NCBI GenBank assembly: GCA_003133325.1
Contig: PKXA01000133.1
Span: forward strand, 93,584 to 157,583
Direction: 5' to 3'
Source: Acidimicrobiaceae bacterium
GTDB taxonomy: Bacteria; Actinomycetota; Acidimicrobiia; Acidimicrobiales; RAAP-2
DNA length: 64,000 bases
Of the stretch, positions 8,705 to 18,805 are shown piece by piece. Numbering within the stretch: the stretch's first letter is position 1; each line of letters opens with the position of its first letter. A program made the translations under genes and the position numbers. Under the pieces are notes generated by a model. That model worked only from the letters and a program-made list of their open reading frames with translations, was not told the origin of the DNA and made no database searches.

Positions 8705-10185
8705 TCGACAGCTCGCTCCGATGGGTGGACGACCGCCTGGGTATCGCCAAAGGCGGCCGGACATTCCTCGACAAGATCTTCCCCGACCACTGGTCTTTCA
8801 TGTTGGGGGAAATCGCCCTGTATTCGTTTTTGGTGCTGCTGGGAACCGGTGTGTTCTTGTCGCTGTACTACATTCCCTCCGCCCACGAGATCGTCTATCA
8901 CGGCAGCTATCTCCCGCTCCAAGGCCAAAAGGTGTCCGAGGCCTATGCCTCGTCGGTCGGGCTTTCCTTCGACGTGAAGTCCGGCCTGTTGATGCGCCAG
9001 GCCCACCATTGGGCCGCCGACATCTTTTTGGGCGCGATCGCTGTGCATATGGCTCGGGTGTTCTTCACCGGTGCGTTCCGCAAGCCCCGCGAGCTCAACT
9101 GGATCGTGGGCGTGTCCATGCTGTTGCTGGGCATCGTCAATGGGTTCCTGGGCTACTCCCTCCCCGACGACCTGGTATCCGGTACCGGTATCCGGATCAC
9201 CTATTCGATCGTCGAGTCGATACCATTGGTCGGCTCCTACCTGGGCTTCTTCCTATTTGGAGGCAACTATCCGGGCAATGGAATCATCATTCCCAGGTTC
9301 TTCCTCCTCCACGTCCTCATCGTCCCGGCGCTCATCATCGGGCTGCTGGCTGCCCATCTCGGCCTCCTGGTCAAACAGAAGCACACCCAGTTCAAGGGCA
9401 GAGGGAAGACCGAGCACAACGTGGTCGGGTCGCCGATGTTCCCGACCTTCATGGCCAAGACCACCGGCTTTCTCTTCATGACGACAGCAGTCACCTTCAT
9501 ATTGGCCGGATTCGCCCAGATCAACCCGATCTGGCAGTTCGGGCAGTACGAGCCGTTCCAGATCTCCTACGCCGTCCAACCCGACTGGTACATGGGTTGG
9601 CTCGATGGAGCTCTGCGAATCATGCCGAGTTGGGAGTTCGTCGGCTGGGGCCACACCATCCCATTGGAGGTATTGCTTCCCGCGGTGATCTTCCCCGGCA
9701 TCATCTTCAATATCTTCTTCGCCTGGCCGTTCATCGAGGCGCGGCATACCGGGGACCTCGCCTATCACAACCTTCTCGATCGGCCTCGAGATCGTCCGAA
9801 GCGGACCGGCGCCGGCGCCATGATGCTGATGCTGATGTTCATGGTCTTCTCCGCATCGTCCACCGACGTGTTGGCCAACTTCTTCCAGATCCGACTGAAC
9901 TCCGTGTTGTGGTTCTTCCGGATTGCGGTGCCGGTGATACCGGTCATCACCTACTTCCTGACCGTCAAGATCTGCGAAGAGATGGCTGGGGCAGAGGGCA
10001 TCGGAAAGCGAAAGCCTCCCAATTTGGTCCATCGGTCCGCCACCGGCGAGTTTTCGACGGTACCCACCGAGGCACGCCCAGGGGACGGTCACGAGGAACT
10101 CGAAGCGGTGCCGGTCCCGACCTTCATCGATATGGTTCCGGCCGACCTGGCCACTGGGCCGGGCATACGCCGGGTCATGCGCTGA
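8701..10185 (+). CDS. qcrB: Cytochrome b subunit of the bc1 complex
   Basis: Membrane core of the bc1 complex that binds two b hemes and the quinol and quinone sites. The protein has 494 residues. Typical features are histidine-bearing helices (RQAHHWAADIFLGAIAVHMA), QPDWYMGWLDGALR, and a hydrophilic C-terminal extension of about 80 residues as in other actinobacteria. ATG 8701 overlaps the qcrA stop, so I preferred it to TTG 8689. It is the last gene of the operon. No convincing terminator follows. Confidence 0.94.
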   Translation: MIDSSLRWVDDRLGIAKGGRTFLDKIFPDHWSFMLGEIALYSFLVLLGTGVFLSLYYIPSAHEIVYHGSYLPLQGQKVSEAYASSVGLSFDVKSGLLMRQAHHWAADIFLGAIAVHMARVFFTGAFRKPRELNWIVGVSMLLLGIVNGFLGYSLPDDLVSGTGIRITYSIVESIPLVGSYLGFFLFGGNYPGNGIIIPRFFLLHVLIVPALIIGLLAAHLGLLVKQKHTQFKGRGKTEHNVVGSPMFPTFMAKTTGFLFMTTAVTFILAGFAQINPIWQFGQYEPFQISYAVQPDWYMGWLDGALRIMPSWEFVGWGHTIPLEVLLPAVIFPGIIFNIFFAWPFIEARHTGDLAYHNLLDRPRDRPKRTGAGAMMLMLMFMVFSASSTDVLANFFQIRLNSVLWFFRIAVPVIPVITYFLTVKICEEMAGAEGIGKRKPPNLVHRSATGEFSTVPTEARPGDGHEELEAVPVPTFIDMVPADLATGPGIRRVMR

Positions 10186-10939
10186 TCTGATCAGGAATCG
10201 GGCCCCACGGCGGCCGATGGTTTCTGTATGGCCGGAGTTGTCATCACCGGGATGGCCGGTGCTCTTGGTTCATTCCACCTCGCGGCGAATTGGATTCGTC
10301 CCGACCACCTCAATTCGGAACATGACCGACACACAGGGTGGCATCTTGTAAGACAGAGAAGCCCCATTCGCCGCGACGTGGGGCGGAACAAGTGTGTGAC
10401 CTCTCGGCGAAGCCACTGAGAGTGACGGCTACCGGAGACGACTTCGACCGCACCTGCCAACCCAACCGCTTGGCGAACAACCCCCGAGTCCCGTCATAGA
10501 ATGTGGGGCGGTACCCGTGGGAGAGCGGGTGGCTCGGGCGATGATTGGGGTATGAGTAGCTCTCCAGCTGTCGTGCCCGATCGGGGCTCGGGGTTGTCGG
10601 CTCTCTGCGACCGAGGCCTGTCCCAGGCCTATGGCTGTCTGTTGGGCCGGTGCTTCGACTCGGCCACGGTGATGATCCTTGGGGTGTTGAGCTCGATGTG
10701 ACCCGCGCCCACATGGTGCCGGCTGAACTGGGACCACATCACCAGCCTGCGCTGACGTTCCGCTACTTCGACGGGCTCGGTATCTCCGAAACCACTCCGG
10801 TTCTCAGGTGCACGGTGCACGCCACCCAGACCCTCCCGGTCCGAGTCAGACGGGCCTATCGCCAGGCCCATGAGAGGCTGGTTCGGTCGACGTGCTGCCC
10901 GAGCCTTTTGATCCCCCGTTCACCCCCAGAGGAGAACCT
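10186..10939. other. 754-base stretch with no supported gene
   Basis: Several short open frames exist on both strands (for example + 10552-10701 and + 10650-10943), but none has a recognisable family, a good ribosome site and clear codon bias together. It may hold remnants of a lost gene, or leader and promoter sequence for the VOC gene downstream. Confidence 0.4.
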
Positions 10940-11704
10940 ATGAGCCGTGCAGTTCAATTCCGGAATGGACATCGCCAAGGCGACATCTCCTACATCTCCC
11001 TAGTGCTACCTGATCCGGCCCGTGGTGAGGCGTTCTACGGGGCATTGTTGGGTTGGTCGTTCTCTCCCGGGCAGATGGGTCGGGAGCAGGGCGGAGAGCT
11101 CACGCCCGAGGTCGGACTGTGGAACGGCGCTCGATCCGACGGCACTGTGGTCCCCGGGGTAATCCTCGGCTACCGGGTCAACGATGTGGCGACTGTAGCC
11201 GTGAGGGTGAGAAGTGCCGGCGGGGTCGCCAAAGAGCCCCAAGAGCGCCCCTACGGGATCGAATCCGAGTGCGTCGACAACCAGGGGGTGTCGTTCTACC
11301 TCCACCAGCTCCTCGACACCCCGTCCGATGACGATGGGGATTTGGCTAACGGCCGTCAGTGCGGCGATGTCGGCTACATGTCGTTGGGTGTGCCGGAGTT
11401 GGCTTTGGCCGAGGCGTTCTATGGCGAGGCGTTCTATGGCGAGGTGTTGGGGTGGGCCTTTACCCCTGGTTCGCATCCGCAGGCCCGACAAATCGGCGGT
11501 GTCACCCCGATGTCAGGCCTGTGGCAGACGGACTCTCCGGGTGTGGTGCTGGCCTACCGGGTGGATGACATAGAAGCAGCGGTTGCACAGGTCAGTACCT
11601 TGGGGGGCACGGCCAATTCCGTCGAAGAACGCCCGTATGGGTTCGCCGCTGACAACTGTGTCGATGACCAGGGCACCCTGTTCCACCTGCTCCAGTTGCG
11701 GTAG
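10940..11704 (+). CDS. Two-domain VOC (glyoxalase-like) protein
   Basis: The protein has 254 residues in two related halves, each of VOC type: GDISYISLVLPDPARGEAFY (first) and GDVGYMSLGVPELALAEAFY (second). Each half ends in a strand with a V/CxDxQG motif (VDNQGVSFYLHQL and VDDQGTLFHLLQL). Members bind metals or small molecules and include dioxygenases, lyases and resistance proteins. The substrate cannot be told. ATG 10940 is well supported by AGAGGAGA six bases upstream. A 15-base tandem duplication at 11411-11440 repeats EAFYG in the second half. Confidence 0.75.
   Translation: MSRAVQFRNGHRQGDISYISLVLPDPARGEAFYGALLGWSFSPGQMGREQGGELTPEVGLWNGARSDGTVVPGVILGYRVNDVATVAVRVRSAGGVAKEPQERPYGIESECVDNQGVSFYLHQLLDTPSDDDGDLANGRQCGDVGYMSLGVPELALAEAFYGEAFYGEVLGWAFTPGSHPQARQIGGVTPMSGLWQTDSPGVVLAYRVDDIEAAVAQVSTLGGTANSVEERPYGFAADNCVDDQGTLFHLLQLR
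11411..11440. repeat. 15-base perfect tandem duplication in the VOC gene
   Basis: GAGGCGTTCTATGGC occurs twice in tandem, adding EAFYG in frame at the first helix of the second VOC domain. The first domain has only one copy, so this is probably a recent insertion. Confidence 0.92.
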
Positions 11705-11815
11705 CGACACCCGCAGGTTTCGCACACTTCGCACACTTCGGAAACGCGCCCCTACGGGCCGAGGCGCCTGATCCCAACTGATCAGACGGAACGCCTGGTC
11801 AGAGAGTGCTGCAGT

Positions 11816-12208
11816 TCAGACGGCGCCTCCACGACGGCTCTCGACGGTGACGCCGATCAAGGCCGAGAGCATCAGTGCACCGCCTATGGGGGCCAACCAA
11901 AGGCCGAAGACGAAGGTCAACAGGGTGAACATGGCACCCATTCCCAAAATGAAAGGCCAGATGCTCGAGCCCGGAAACGAGTCGACAGTCCCGGCGTTGT
12001 CCTCGATGGCGGCATCGGGGTCCTCTTCGGGCTGAAGCTTCATGTGGTACGCCCACCACAGGTAGTAACTCCCGGGCAGCAGACCGAGCAGCGCCGCCCC
12101 GATGAGCATCAAGAACCCGGCATCTTCGTAGCTGGTGAACCAGTAGGTGACTCCGATGATGCCAAAGAAGATAGCCATACCGACGAGAAACAGGGACACG
12201 ACCTTCAT
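11816..12208 (-). CDS. ctaF: Cytochrome c oxidase subunit IV, actinobacterial type
   Basis: Small accessory membrane subunit found in actinobacterial aa3 oxidases. The protein has 130 residues with four hydrophobic segments and the motif SSIWPF at about residue 81, typical of the family. The ATG start overlaps the ctaD stop by four bases. It is the last gene of ctaC-ctaD-ctaF. Confidence 0.88.
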   Translation of the reverse strand: MKVVSLFLVGMAIFFGIIGVTYWFTSYEDAGFLMLIGAALLGLLPGSYYLWWAYHMKLQPEEDPDAAIEDNAGTVDSFPGSSIWPFILGMGAMFTLLTFVFGLWLAPIGGALMLSALIGVTVESRRGGAV

Positions 12209-13977
12209 GAAGGAGCTCCCACCGCCTGCTTGTCGCCTTGGGGCGAGGTGGATTTCTTGTCTTTGGGCTTGTGGACCACCGTGCGATGCTCAGGATGGTT
12301 GTAATCCCACGTCGGGCGTTCCGAACGGATGGGCGGCAGGTGGGTGTAGTTGTGGTGCGGCGGGGGTGAGCTGGTGAACCACTCGAGCCCGTGGCCGTCC
12401 CATGGGTTGGGACCGGCCGGTACCGGCTTGCGCCACGACACCACCAGGTTGACGAGGAAGAACAGGAACGAGAATGCGATGATGTAGGAACCCAGGGTCG
12501 AGATCACGTTGAGGGTCGTCCAGCCGGTATCCGGCGCATAGCTGGCGACACGCCTGGGCATGCCGTGGAGGCCCAGCAGGTACTGGGGCATGAACGCCAC
12601 CCAGAAGCCGACGAAGAGGAACCAGAAGTGGAGCTTGCCCAGTCCCTCGCGCAGCATGCGTCCGAACATCTTCGGATACCAGAAGTAGAAGCCGGCGAAG
12701 CCGGCGAACACCGCGGTCCCGATGAGCACATTGTGGAAGTGGGCCACCACAAAGTACGTGTCGTGGGTCATGAAGTCGACAGGGGGCGACGCCAGCAGTA
12801 CCCCGGTCACGCCGCCCACCAAAAAGATCAGCAGAAATCCGATCGAGAACATCATCGGGGTTTGGAAGCTCAGCTGCCCCCCCCACATGGTTCCGATCCA
12901 GTTGAAGAACTTGATGCCGGTCGGCACCGCGATCAGATACGACAGGAGTGAGAAGAATGGCAGCAGCACCACCCCGGTGGTGAACATGTGGTGGGCCCAC
13001 ACGCCCGTGGACAGCGCGGCAATGGACATGGTGGCGAACACCATGCCCTTGTACCCGAACACCGGCTTGCGTGAGAAGACCGGAAGGATGTCGGTGACCA
13101 TGCCGAAGTAAGGCAAGGCGAGGATGTAGACCTCCGGGTGCCCGAAGAACCAAAAGAGGTGCTGCCATAAGATCGGTGAACCTCCTCCCTGCACGGAGAA
13201 GATGTGGGTCCCGAAGTGCCGGTCGCAGAAGAGCAACACCACCGCGGCAAAGAGCACCGGGAAGGCGATGAGAATCAGAATGGCGGTGACCAGCATGTTC
13301 CACGAGAAGACGGGCACACGGAACATCGTCATTCCTGGCGCTCGAAGATAGAGGATGGTGGCCACCAGGTTCACGCCGGTAAAGATGGCGGAGAAGCCAG
13401 TGAGGGCCAGCGCCATGAGCCACAGGTCGCTGCCGGCGCCGGGGGAGTTGGTGGCGTTGGACAGGGGGGCATATGCTACCCATCCGAAACTGGCCGCCCC
13501 GCCCGCCACCAGAAAGCCCGACAGCATGGTGATCACTCCGCCCAGGTACAGCCAGTAGGAAAGGGCATTCAGCCGGGGAAATGCCATATCCGGGGCGCCC
13601 ACCTGGAGGGGGACTATGTAGTTGGCCAGGCCTCCGAACGCGAATGGCCCGGCGAACAGGTACAACATCAGGCTGCCGTGCATGGTGAAGAGTTCGTTGT
13701 AGGTCTGGTAGGAGACCAGTGATGTGTGCGGGTCGAGGAGTTGCGCCCTGATCACCACGGCCATGATGCCGGCGAGGAAGAACGTCACCAGTGAGGTGAT
13801 CATGTAGGACTTGCCGATGACCTTGTGGTCGGTCGACGTCAACCAATTGACGATCCCACTCGGCCCCTCGTGATGGCCGTGATCGGCGTCGCCGCGGTGG
13901 GCATCGGGATGGTGACCGTCGGGTCCACCCAGTTCTTCGGGAGTGATGACTTCCGGGCGTTCAATGGTTGTCGTCAT
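12205..13977 (-). CDS. ctaD: Cytochrome c oxidase subunit I
   Basis: Catalytic heme-copper subunit that reduces oxygen to water and pumps protons. The protein has 590 residues and 12 predicted membrane segments. Ligand motifs are visible: HGSLMLYLF (low-spin heme histidine), [14 protein letters not shown] (CuB histidine and cross-linked tyrosine) and [13 protein letters not shown]. The start overlaps the ctaC stop and the stop overlaps the ctaF start, four bases each. Confidence 0.96.
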   Translation of the reverse strand: MTTTIERPEVITPEELGGPDGHHPDAHRGDADHGHHEGPSGIVNWLTSTDHKVIGKSYMITSLVTFFLAGIMAVVIRAQLLDPHTSLVSYQTYNELFTMHGSLMLYLFAGPFAFGGLANYIVPLQVGAPDMAFPRLNALSYWLYLGGVITMLSGFLVAGGAASFGWVAYAPLSNATNSPGAGSDLWLMALALTGFSAIFTGVNLVATILYLRAPGMTMFRVPVFSWNMLVTAILILIAFPVLFAAVVLLFCDRHFGTHIFSVQGGGSPILWQHLFWFFGHPEVYILALPYFGMVTDILPVFSRKPVFGYKGMVFATMSIAALSTGVWAHHMFTTGVVLLPFFSLLSYLIAVPTGIKFFNWIGTMWGGQLSFQTPMMFSIGFLLIFLVGGVTGVLLASPPVDFMTHDTYFVVAHFHNVLIGTAVFAGFAGFYFWYPKMFGRMLREGLGKLHFWFLFVGFWVAFMPQYLLGLHGMPRRVASYAPDTGWTTLNVISTLGSYIIAFSFLFFLVNLVVSWRKPVPAGPNPWDGHGLEWFTSSPPPHHNYTHLPPIRSERPTWDYNHPEHRTVVHKPKDKKSTSPQGDKQAVGAPS

Positions 13978-14861
13978 GCCGATGCCTTCTGCTTGGGAGT
14001 GGCCGATGATGCGACGGAGGAGCCGGCATCAGCCGGAGTCGTCCTGGTGTTGGGCGCCGGGATGTTGCTTACGCCGGAAGGCGATCCCTGCAGTGTGTGA
14101 CCAGCGGTTACCTCGGCGCTGGCCCAGGTGTCGAAGGCCGACGGCGTCACCGAACGGATACTGAAGAGCATCTCGGAGTGGTACAACCCGCAGAATTGAG
14201 TGCATTGGCCGTCGTAGGTACCGGTGTGCAGCACATTGAGATCGAAGATATTGGTGACACCGGGCTGGGCATAGCGGCTGAAGTTGAAGTCCCGGAGGTA
14301 GAACCCGTGGATGGTGTCGTTGGATACCAGAGTGATCTGGATGGTCTCGCCGGCGGGCACGACCATCTGGGGCCCGTGGTTGTTCGGGCCATTGGTGGTT
14401 TCGCCGACCACTCCGACGTTGAGACCGGTGTAGTCGAATCGCCAACCCCACTGGAAGGCGGTCACGGTGATGTCCACCACCGGGCGCCCGGTGGAGGTGA
14501 CACTGGCGTTGACCGGCTGCGTGGCGTCGACGTTGTTCTCCGTGAGAACCGTAAAGAAGAACAGGACTCCGACGATGATGACCGGCACTGCCGTGTAGAG
14601 GATTTCAATGGGGAGGTTCTCGTGGAACTGTTTGGGCATCTCATCGGAGCGCCTGCGGTAGCGGACCACCGTCCAGAGGATCAACACGGCGACGAGCCCG
14701 CCGATGACAATGCCGGTGGTCATCATCCCCGAGTAGAGCTTGAAGGTGTCGTTACCTTGCTTGGTGGCCCCGGGATCAGCGCCGTAGCTGGGATACGCAT
14801 TGCATCCGGCCAGGACCAGGGGAGCACCGACGATCAGCGCGGTGATCCAGCCGCGGCGCAT
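13974..14861 (-). CDS. ctaC: Cytochrome c oxidase subunit II, lipoprotein
   Basis: Carries the CuA centre that accepts electrons from QcrC. CuA motif [16 protein letters not shown] is present, with the upstream histidine in [11 protein letters not shown]. Two membrane segments precede the outer domain. From ATG 14861 the protein has 295 residues and begins with a lipoprotein signal, [20 protein letters not shown], ideal in length. An upstream in-frame ATG at 14942 would give an unusually long acidic leader, so I prefer 14861, although its ribosome site is weak. Confidence 0.92.
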   Translation of the reverse strand: MRRGWITALIVGAPLVLAGCNAYPSYGADPGATKQGNDTFKLYSGMMTTGIVIGGLVAVLILWTVVRYRRRSDEMPKQFHENLPIEILYTAVPVIIVGVLFFFTVLTENNVDATQPVNASVTSTGRPVVDITVTAFQWGWRFDYTGLNVGVVGETTNGPNNHGPQMVVPAGETIQITLVSNDTIHGFYLRDFNFSRYAQPGVTNIFDLNVLHTGTYDGQCTQFCGLYHSEMLFSIRSVTPSAFDTWASAEVTAGHTLQGSPSGVSNIPAPNTRTTPADAGSSVASSATPKQKASA

Positions 14862-15029
14862 CCCGCTGACCCGGTGTTGGGACGGGTCGGTGGAGTCGGT
14901 GGAGGGGGCGTTCACAGCGATGACACTAGCGGGGGATGGCATGTAATTAGAAGTTGAGAGGAGAGGGCGGTGGGCGGTGACATCAACCCAGGTCAGAGCG
15001 GTGGCCATGCCTGGGGGAGGCCGGGTGCC

Positions 15030-16355
15030 TCACGCCTGCCGGTGGTGATGGCCGTCTGACTCCTGGGCTGCCCACGAGAACACCCCGCGGGCCATTGTCG
15101 AGGTGGCAGCCTCGGCCCGGGCCTCGAAGACCCGTTGCCGGATCCGCTGGATACCCGGGTCTGCCGGCTCCACCTGCCATGCCAGCTCGGCCAGGTGCCC
15201 GGCCAACCGCAGGGCGGCGTCGTCGGGCCCACCGTCTTCGGCGCCCGTAGATGACTCCAGCAGGGCGAGCGCCCGGTCGGCCAGGGCGGAGGCCCCGCCG
15301 GCCAACCCGGCCAATTCGCCGGCCAGGGCCCTCTCGGGTGCCGGTTGCAAGGTGGCCGGGTTGCCGTCCCACCAGCCCCCGTACAGCCTCCAGACGGTGC
15401 GCACGATGAACTCGGGCTCGTCGTAGACGGGCTGCAGATACGGCCGCTCCATGAGCCGGGGTGGAGGGGCCACCGCGTGGATGATCTCGTCGAGCCTGGC
15501 CCCCTGGTTCATCAGAGCGAGGGTCTGATCCACCAACGAGTCGAGGAGATCGGCAGTGTCGCCGAGGGCCTGACGGATCCGGTCCGCACCCATCACGGGA
15601 AACCCGTGGCCGGGGAGGAGGACGTCGGGGCCTCCGTCGGGGCCGTCATAGAGGGAGAGCATCTCCCGGAGGGCCTCCGCCCACTCGCGCGGGTAGCGCT
15701 GCACCTTCTGTGGATTGCCGGCATTGGGCGATGCCCAGATGAACAGGTCTCCGCAGCACAGCACGTTCCGATCAGGGAACCATGTCCAGGTGTGATCGTC
15801 GGTCTCACCCTTGGCATGGTGGAGTTCGGCCCGCATGCCCCCCACCTCGAGGTTGAGCTGATCGCTATAGGTGCGGTCGGGGTAGCGGTACTCGGTCGGC
15901 CATTCGAGACCCTTGATGTTGAACTGCCGTCGATTGATGATCCCGTTGTATCCGGCGGTCAGGATGTACCTGTCGAAACGCGCCGGTAGGGCATCGTGGG
16001 CGATCACCGTGGGCCGGGACCAGCCGTTGGCTTCGGACTCCGCCTCCCATACCGGAACGCCGAAGACATGATCGATATGACCGTGGGAGTAGACGGCGGT
16101 GTTGAGTCGGCTGTCCGACCAGTCTCGCAGCGTCCGATGGATCTCACCGGCCATCTGTGAGCTTCCGGTATCGACCAGAAACAGGCCCTCGTCGGTATCC
16201 AGTGCCGACACGTTGGCAAACGACGGGGTAAATGCCACCCCGTCGGCTACTTCGGCCAGGCCACCCCAGGTCCATATGGGGTGGGTCTCCGACGTGGATA
16301 TCTCACCTGTCCACAGGCGCTCGGCGATGTCGAGTACGTCAGGCTGTTTGGGCAC
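15030..16355 (-). CDS. Metallo-beta-lactamase-fold hydrolase, alkylsulfatase-like
   Basis: The protein has 441 residues. The metal site HGHIDH is near residue 91, with other metal ligands expected in HHAKGETDDHTWTW and CCGDLFIW. The order of motifs and the C-terminal helical region resemble SDS hydrolase-type alkyl sulfatases (BDS1 and similar), which cleave sulfate esters. The true substrate is unknown. It is well separated from ctaC and follows a membrane-protein gene on the same strand. Confidence 0.7.
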   Translation of the reverse strand: MPKQPDVLDIAERLWTGEISTSETHPIWTWGGLAEVADGVAFTPSFANVSALDTDEGLFLVDTGSSQMAGEIHRTLRDWSDSRLNTAVYSHGHIDHVFGVPVWEAESEANGWSRPTVIAHDALPARFDRYILTAGYNGIINRRQFNIKGLEWPTEYRYPDRTYSDQLNLEVGGMRAELHHAKGETDDHTWTWFPDRNVLCCGDLFIWASPNAGNPQKVQRYPREWAEALREMLSLYDGPDGGPDVLLPGHGFPVMGADRIRQALGDTADLLDSLVDQTLALMNQGARLDEIIHAVAPPPRLMERPYLQPVYDEPEFIVRTVWRLYGGWWDGNPATLQPAPERALAGELAGLAGGASALADRALALLESSTGAEDGGPDDAALRLAGHLAELAWQVEPADPGIQRIRQRVFEARAEAATSTMARGVFSWAAQESDGHHHRQA

Positions 16356-16420
16356 TGCATCCCCCTTCTCGCTTCGGATGCAATGTAGCGGTCGAAGCCG
16401 GGGTTGGCGGGATCCGGGGA

Positions 16421-17137
16421 TCAGCCTGGTTTGGATGGGGGCCCATCGGGTCGGGATGCGGCCTTACCCACCAGGCGCCCGGCACTGCGGATGGTTCGCT
16501 TCACCTGAGCTTTGGCGGCGGGACCGTGTTTGGCCGTCGACCTGGATGCCGCCGATGTGGCTGTACCTGCAGCCCGCCCCGCCCACCGGGCGGCGGAGCC
16601 GACACCCTCCTCGGTGGGGAAGCGGGACCTGCCGGTCGACGGGGACGCAATCCGACCGGGCCGTTGGGGCGCCGATGGAAGGGCCACCGTCGCCCTGGCG
16701 TCGATGACCGTGCCGGACCCTCTGACGCCCTTCGGACTGACCGGTTGTGGATCGGTGTTGACCAGGGTGGCCAGGCGGATGATCCCGATGGCGGTGACCT
16801 CGAGGATGATGATCCCCTCGATGTCGGAACGGAGCGTGGATGCGACAGGAGAGACAGCCACCATGACGGCGACTACCACTGCCAGGATCACGTGGAGTCT
16901 CCGACTGGAGATGCGGATGACTCCGAGTGGACCATCGGCGGTCAGGGCCAGAACGGCGAAGACGGCACCGGCGACCACCAGAACTCCACCGCGGCTGACG
17001 TGAAGGGAGAGATACGCCAGCGCCACCACCGAGAGGATCTCGGTGGCTTGGAGGATCCAGAACGGAATCACCCGCGGGGAGCGCCGATCCGCCACACCGA
17101 CAACCACTCCGCCGCCGTTCCCGCCGTGAGCGCTCAT
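16421..17137 (-). CDS. Unrecognised membrane protein with a basic C-terminal tail
   Basis: The protein has 238 residues. Four hydrophobic segments lie between about residues 25 and 130 (for example VIPFWILQATEILSVVALAY and VILAVVVAVMVAVSPVA). A Ser/Arg/Ala-rich, positively charged cytoplasmic tail of about 100 residues follows. I do not recognise a family. It lies 19 bases downstream of tatA on the same strand. Confidence 0.5.
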   Translation of the reverse strand: MSAHGGNGGGVVVGVADRRSPRVIPFWILQATEILSVVALAYLSLHVSRGGVLVVAGAVFAVLALTADGPLGVIRISSRRLHVILAVVVAVMVAVSPVASTLRSDIEGIIILEVTAIGIIRLATLVNTDPQPVSPKGVRGSGTVIDARATVALPSAPQRPGRIASPSTGRSRFPTEEGVGSAARWAGRAAGTATSAASRSTAKHGPAAKAQVKRTIRSAGRLVGKAASRPDGPPSKPG

Positions 17138-17156
17138 CCCCGCGATGTTGCCAGCG

Positions 17157-17462
17157 TTACGATGGGGTCCCGGAGGAACCGTCGCCCGCGGGCTCTGCCG
17201 GCTGGGCCACCGGAGTCACCACCGGCGCTGGAGCCGGAGCTACCGGGACCTGAGCCGGAGCCGGGATAGCCGCGGCGGCCTGCACGCCTTTGTCATCGGA
17301 CGAGGCGCCTTCATCGAGGCCCTTCTTGAATTCCTTCTGGGCAGAGCCCAGCGAGCGGGCCAGCTTGGGAATTTGGGTGCTCCCAAAGAGAACGAGCACG
17401 ACGACAATCAGGACGATGATGCCGTCAACACCAAAGATTTCTGCGGATGGAGCGAAATGCAT
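17157..17462 (-). CDS. tatA: Twin-arginine translocase subunit TatA/TatE
   Basis: The protein has 101 residues. One N-terminal membrane helix (GIIVLIVVVLVLFGSTQIPK) is followed by the amphipathic helix LARSLGSAQKEFKKGLDEG and then a Pro/Ala-rich tail. The FGxxxxPxLARSLG arrangement is diagnostic. ATG 17462 was chosen because AGGAGG lies eight bases upstream. The ATG at 17489 has no such site. TatA forms the pore for folded proteins, and Rieske proteins such as QcrA are common clients. No tatC was seen nearby. Confidence 0.85.
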   Translation of the reverse strand: MHFAPSAEIFGVDGIIVLIVVVLVLFGSTQIPKLARSLGSAQKEFKKGLDEGASSDDKGVQAAAAIPAPAQVPVAPAPAPVVTPVAQPAEPAGDGSSGTPS

Positions 17463-17559
17463 GGTCACGCCTCCTACGTCGGTCTCCACAAAGGTTAGAC
17501 CCGTCTACGAACAATCTGTACTTCGATGCCGACGACCAGGCCGGATGACCGTGAATGGA

Positions 17560-18000
17560 TCAACCGGCCAGGAACACCCCCAAGACCAGCGCGGCAACCG
17601 AGGCGATCCCCCCGATTGATCCCCACACGGCCAATCCCCGCTTTGAGGTGGCCCTTTGGTGGAGGAACACTCCCACCCCGGCAATGACCACCACGGTGAT
17701 CTTGATCATGAGCACCGACTTCCAGGCCGACGGCGCATCCTTGAAGGTAAATGCCGAGATGTTCCACAATCCCGTGATGACCAGCACGGCGTAGGCGGGC
17801 CACAGCAGCCGGCCCAGCGCCCGGGCCACCTTCTTGGAGGCATCCTCCCCCAAACCCCGCACGGTTGGGAGCAGCCCGGCCACGGTGAACTGACCACCCA
17901 CCCAGACGGTGGCGGCCAGGACATGGAGGGTCAGCCGGATGCCGTCGACGCTGGGGCTGAGCGCCGGCACGTCGCCGACCAGGTGGGTGATCATGTCCAT
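17560..18000 (-). CDS. CopD-like four-helix membrane protein
   Basis: The protein has 146 residues and four hydrophobic segments. LHVLAATVWVGGQFTVAGLL with its histidine and tryptophan resembles the first helix of CopD-like and related DUF domains, where such residues may bind copper or heme. The start lies nine bases after the enoyl-CoA hydratase stop, so the two are probably co-transcribed. The role is unknown. Confidence 0.6.
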   Translation of the reverse strand: MDMITHLVGDVPALSPSVDGIRLTLHVLAATVWVGGQFTVAGLLPTVRGLGEDASKKVARALGRLLWPAYAVLVITGLWNISAFTFKDAPSAWKSVLMIKITVVVIAGVGVFLHQRATSKRGLAVWGSIGGIASVAALVLGVFLAG

Positions 18001-18009
18001 TGGACTTCT

Positions 18010-18783
18010 CTACCTACCGGACCAGTTTGGTTTCCGCTTTTCGGCGAAGGCCACCGGGCCCTCCATGGCATCGGCGGAGCCGAAGACCTCGGGCACCGCG
18101 GCGTTGTTGATCTCCCAACCCTGCGCCTCGGGAAGTTCACCGGCTTGCTTCATCACCCGCTTGGACGCCCGTACTGCCATTGGGGCGTTCTCCGCGATGG
18201 TGGCAGCCAGCGCCAACGCCTCCTCCATCAGCTTGTCGGCCGGGACCACCCGGTTGATGAGGCCCAGGCCCAGGGCCCGTTGGGCGTCGATGGGCTCGCC
18301 GGTCATGGCGAGTTCGAGGGCAATGGCCGGCGGGATCCGCTTGGGCAGGCGGATGAGGCCACCGGCGGCGGCCATGAGGCCTCGCTTGACCTCGGGGATA
18401 CCGAACTTCGCCCCTTCGACGGCCACCACCAGGTCGCAGGACAGCATGATTTCGCACCCACCGGCCAGAGCCGATCCATTGACGGCGGCGATGAGCGGCT
18501 TGGCGAAGTCACGTTGGGCAATGCCGGCGAAGCCGCCCTTGGCGCCCATGATGTCCCCCGCCTCTCCGGCGGTGAAGGCCTTGAGGTCCATGCCGGCGCT
18601 GAACGCCTTGTCGCCGCTCCCGGTCACGATGACGACCCAACAGTCGTCGTCGGCCTCGAGCTCGTCGAAGGCGGCGGCAAATCCCCGGGACACCGCGCCA
18701 TTGATGGAGTTTCGGGCCTCGGGCCGGTTGATCGTCAGGATTTCGATGTGACCCTGTCGCTCACGGAGCAGTTCATCAGACAC
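18010..18783 (-). CDS. Enoyl-CoA hydratase/isomerase (crotonase family)
   Basis: The protein has 257 residues. The oxyanion-hole motif AFSAGMDLKAF and the segment NGSALAGGCEIMLSCDLVVA are typical of the family. It probably hydrates or isomerises enoyl-CoA in lipid or aromatic degradation; the substrate is unknown. GTG 18783 is preceded by AGGAAGGGA, a good ribosome site. It follows the thiolase-like gene by 22 bases. Confidence 0.85.
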   Translation of the reverse strand: MSDELLRERQGHIEILTINRPEARNSINGAVSRGFAAAFDELEADDDCWVVIVTGSGDKAFSAGMDLKAFTAGEAGDIMGAKGGFAGIAQRDFAKPLIAAVNGSALAGGCEIMLSCDLVVAVEGAKFGIPEVKRGLMAAAGGLIRLPKRIPPAIALELAMTGEPIDAQRALGLGLINRVVPADKLMEEALALAATIAENAPMAVRASKRVMKQAGELPEAQGWEINNAAVPEVFGSADAMEGPVAFAEKRKPNWSGR

Positions 18784-18805
18784 GTTGTTGTCCCTTCCTA
18801 GGATC

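Noticed and set aside
12290..13846. 518-codon frame overlapping ctaD on the same strand
   Set aside because: Out-of-frame shadow of cytochrome oxidase subunit I with no start signal or motif.
16232..17269. 345-codon open frame on the plus strand
   Set aside because: Opposite to the membrane protein and tatA genes, rich in Gly, Asp and His, with no recognisable motif.
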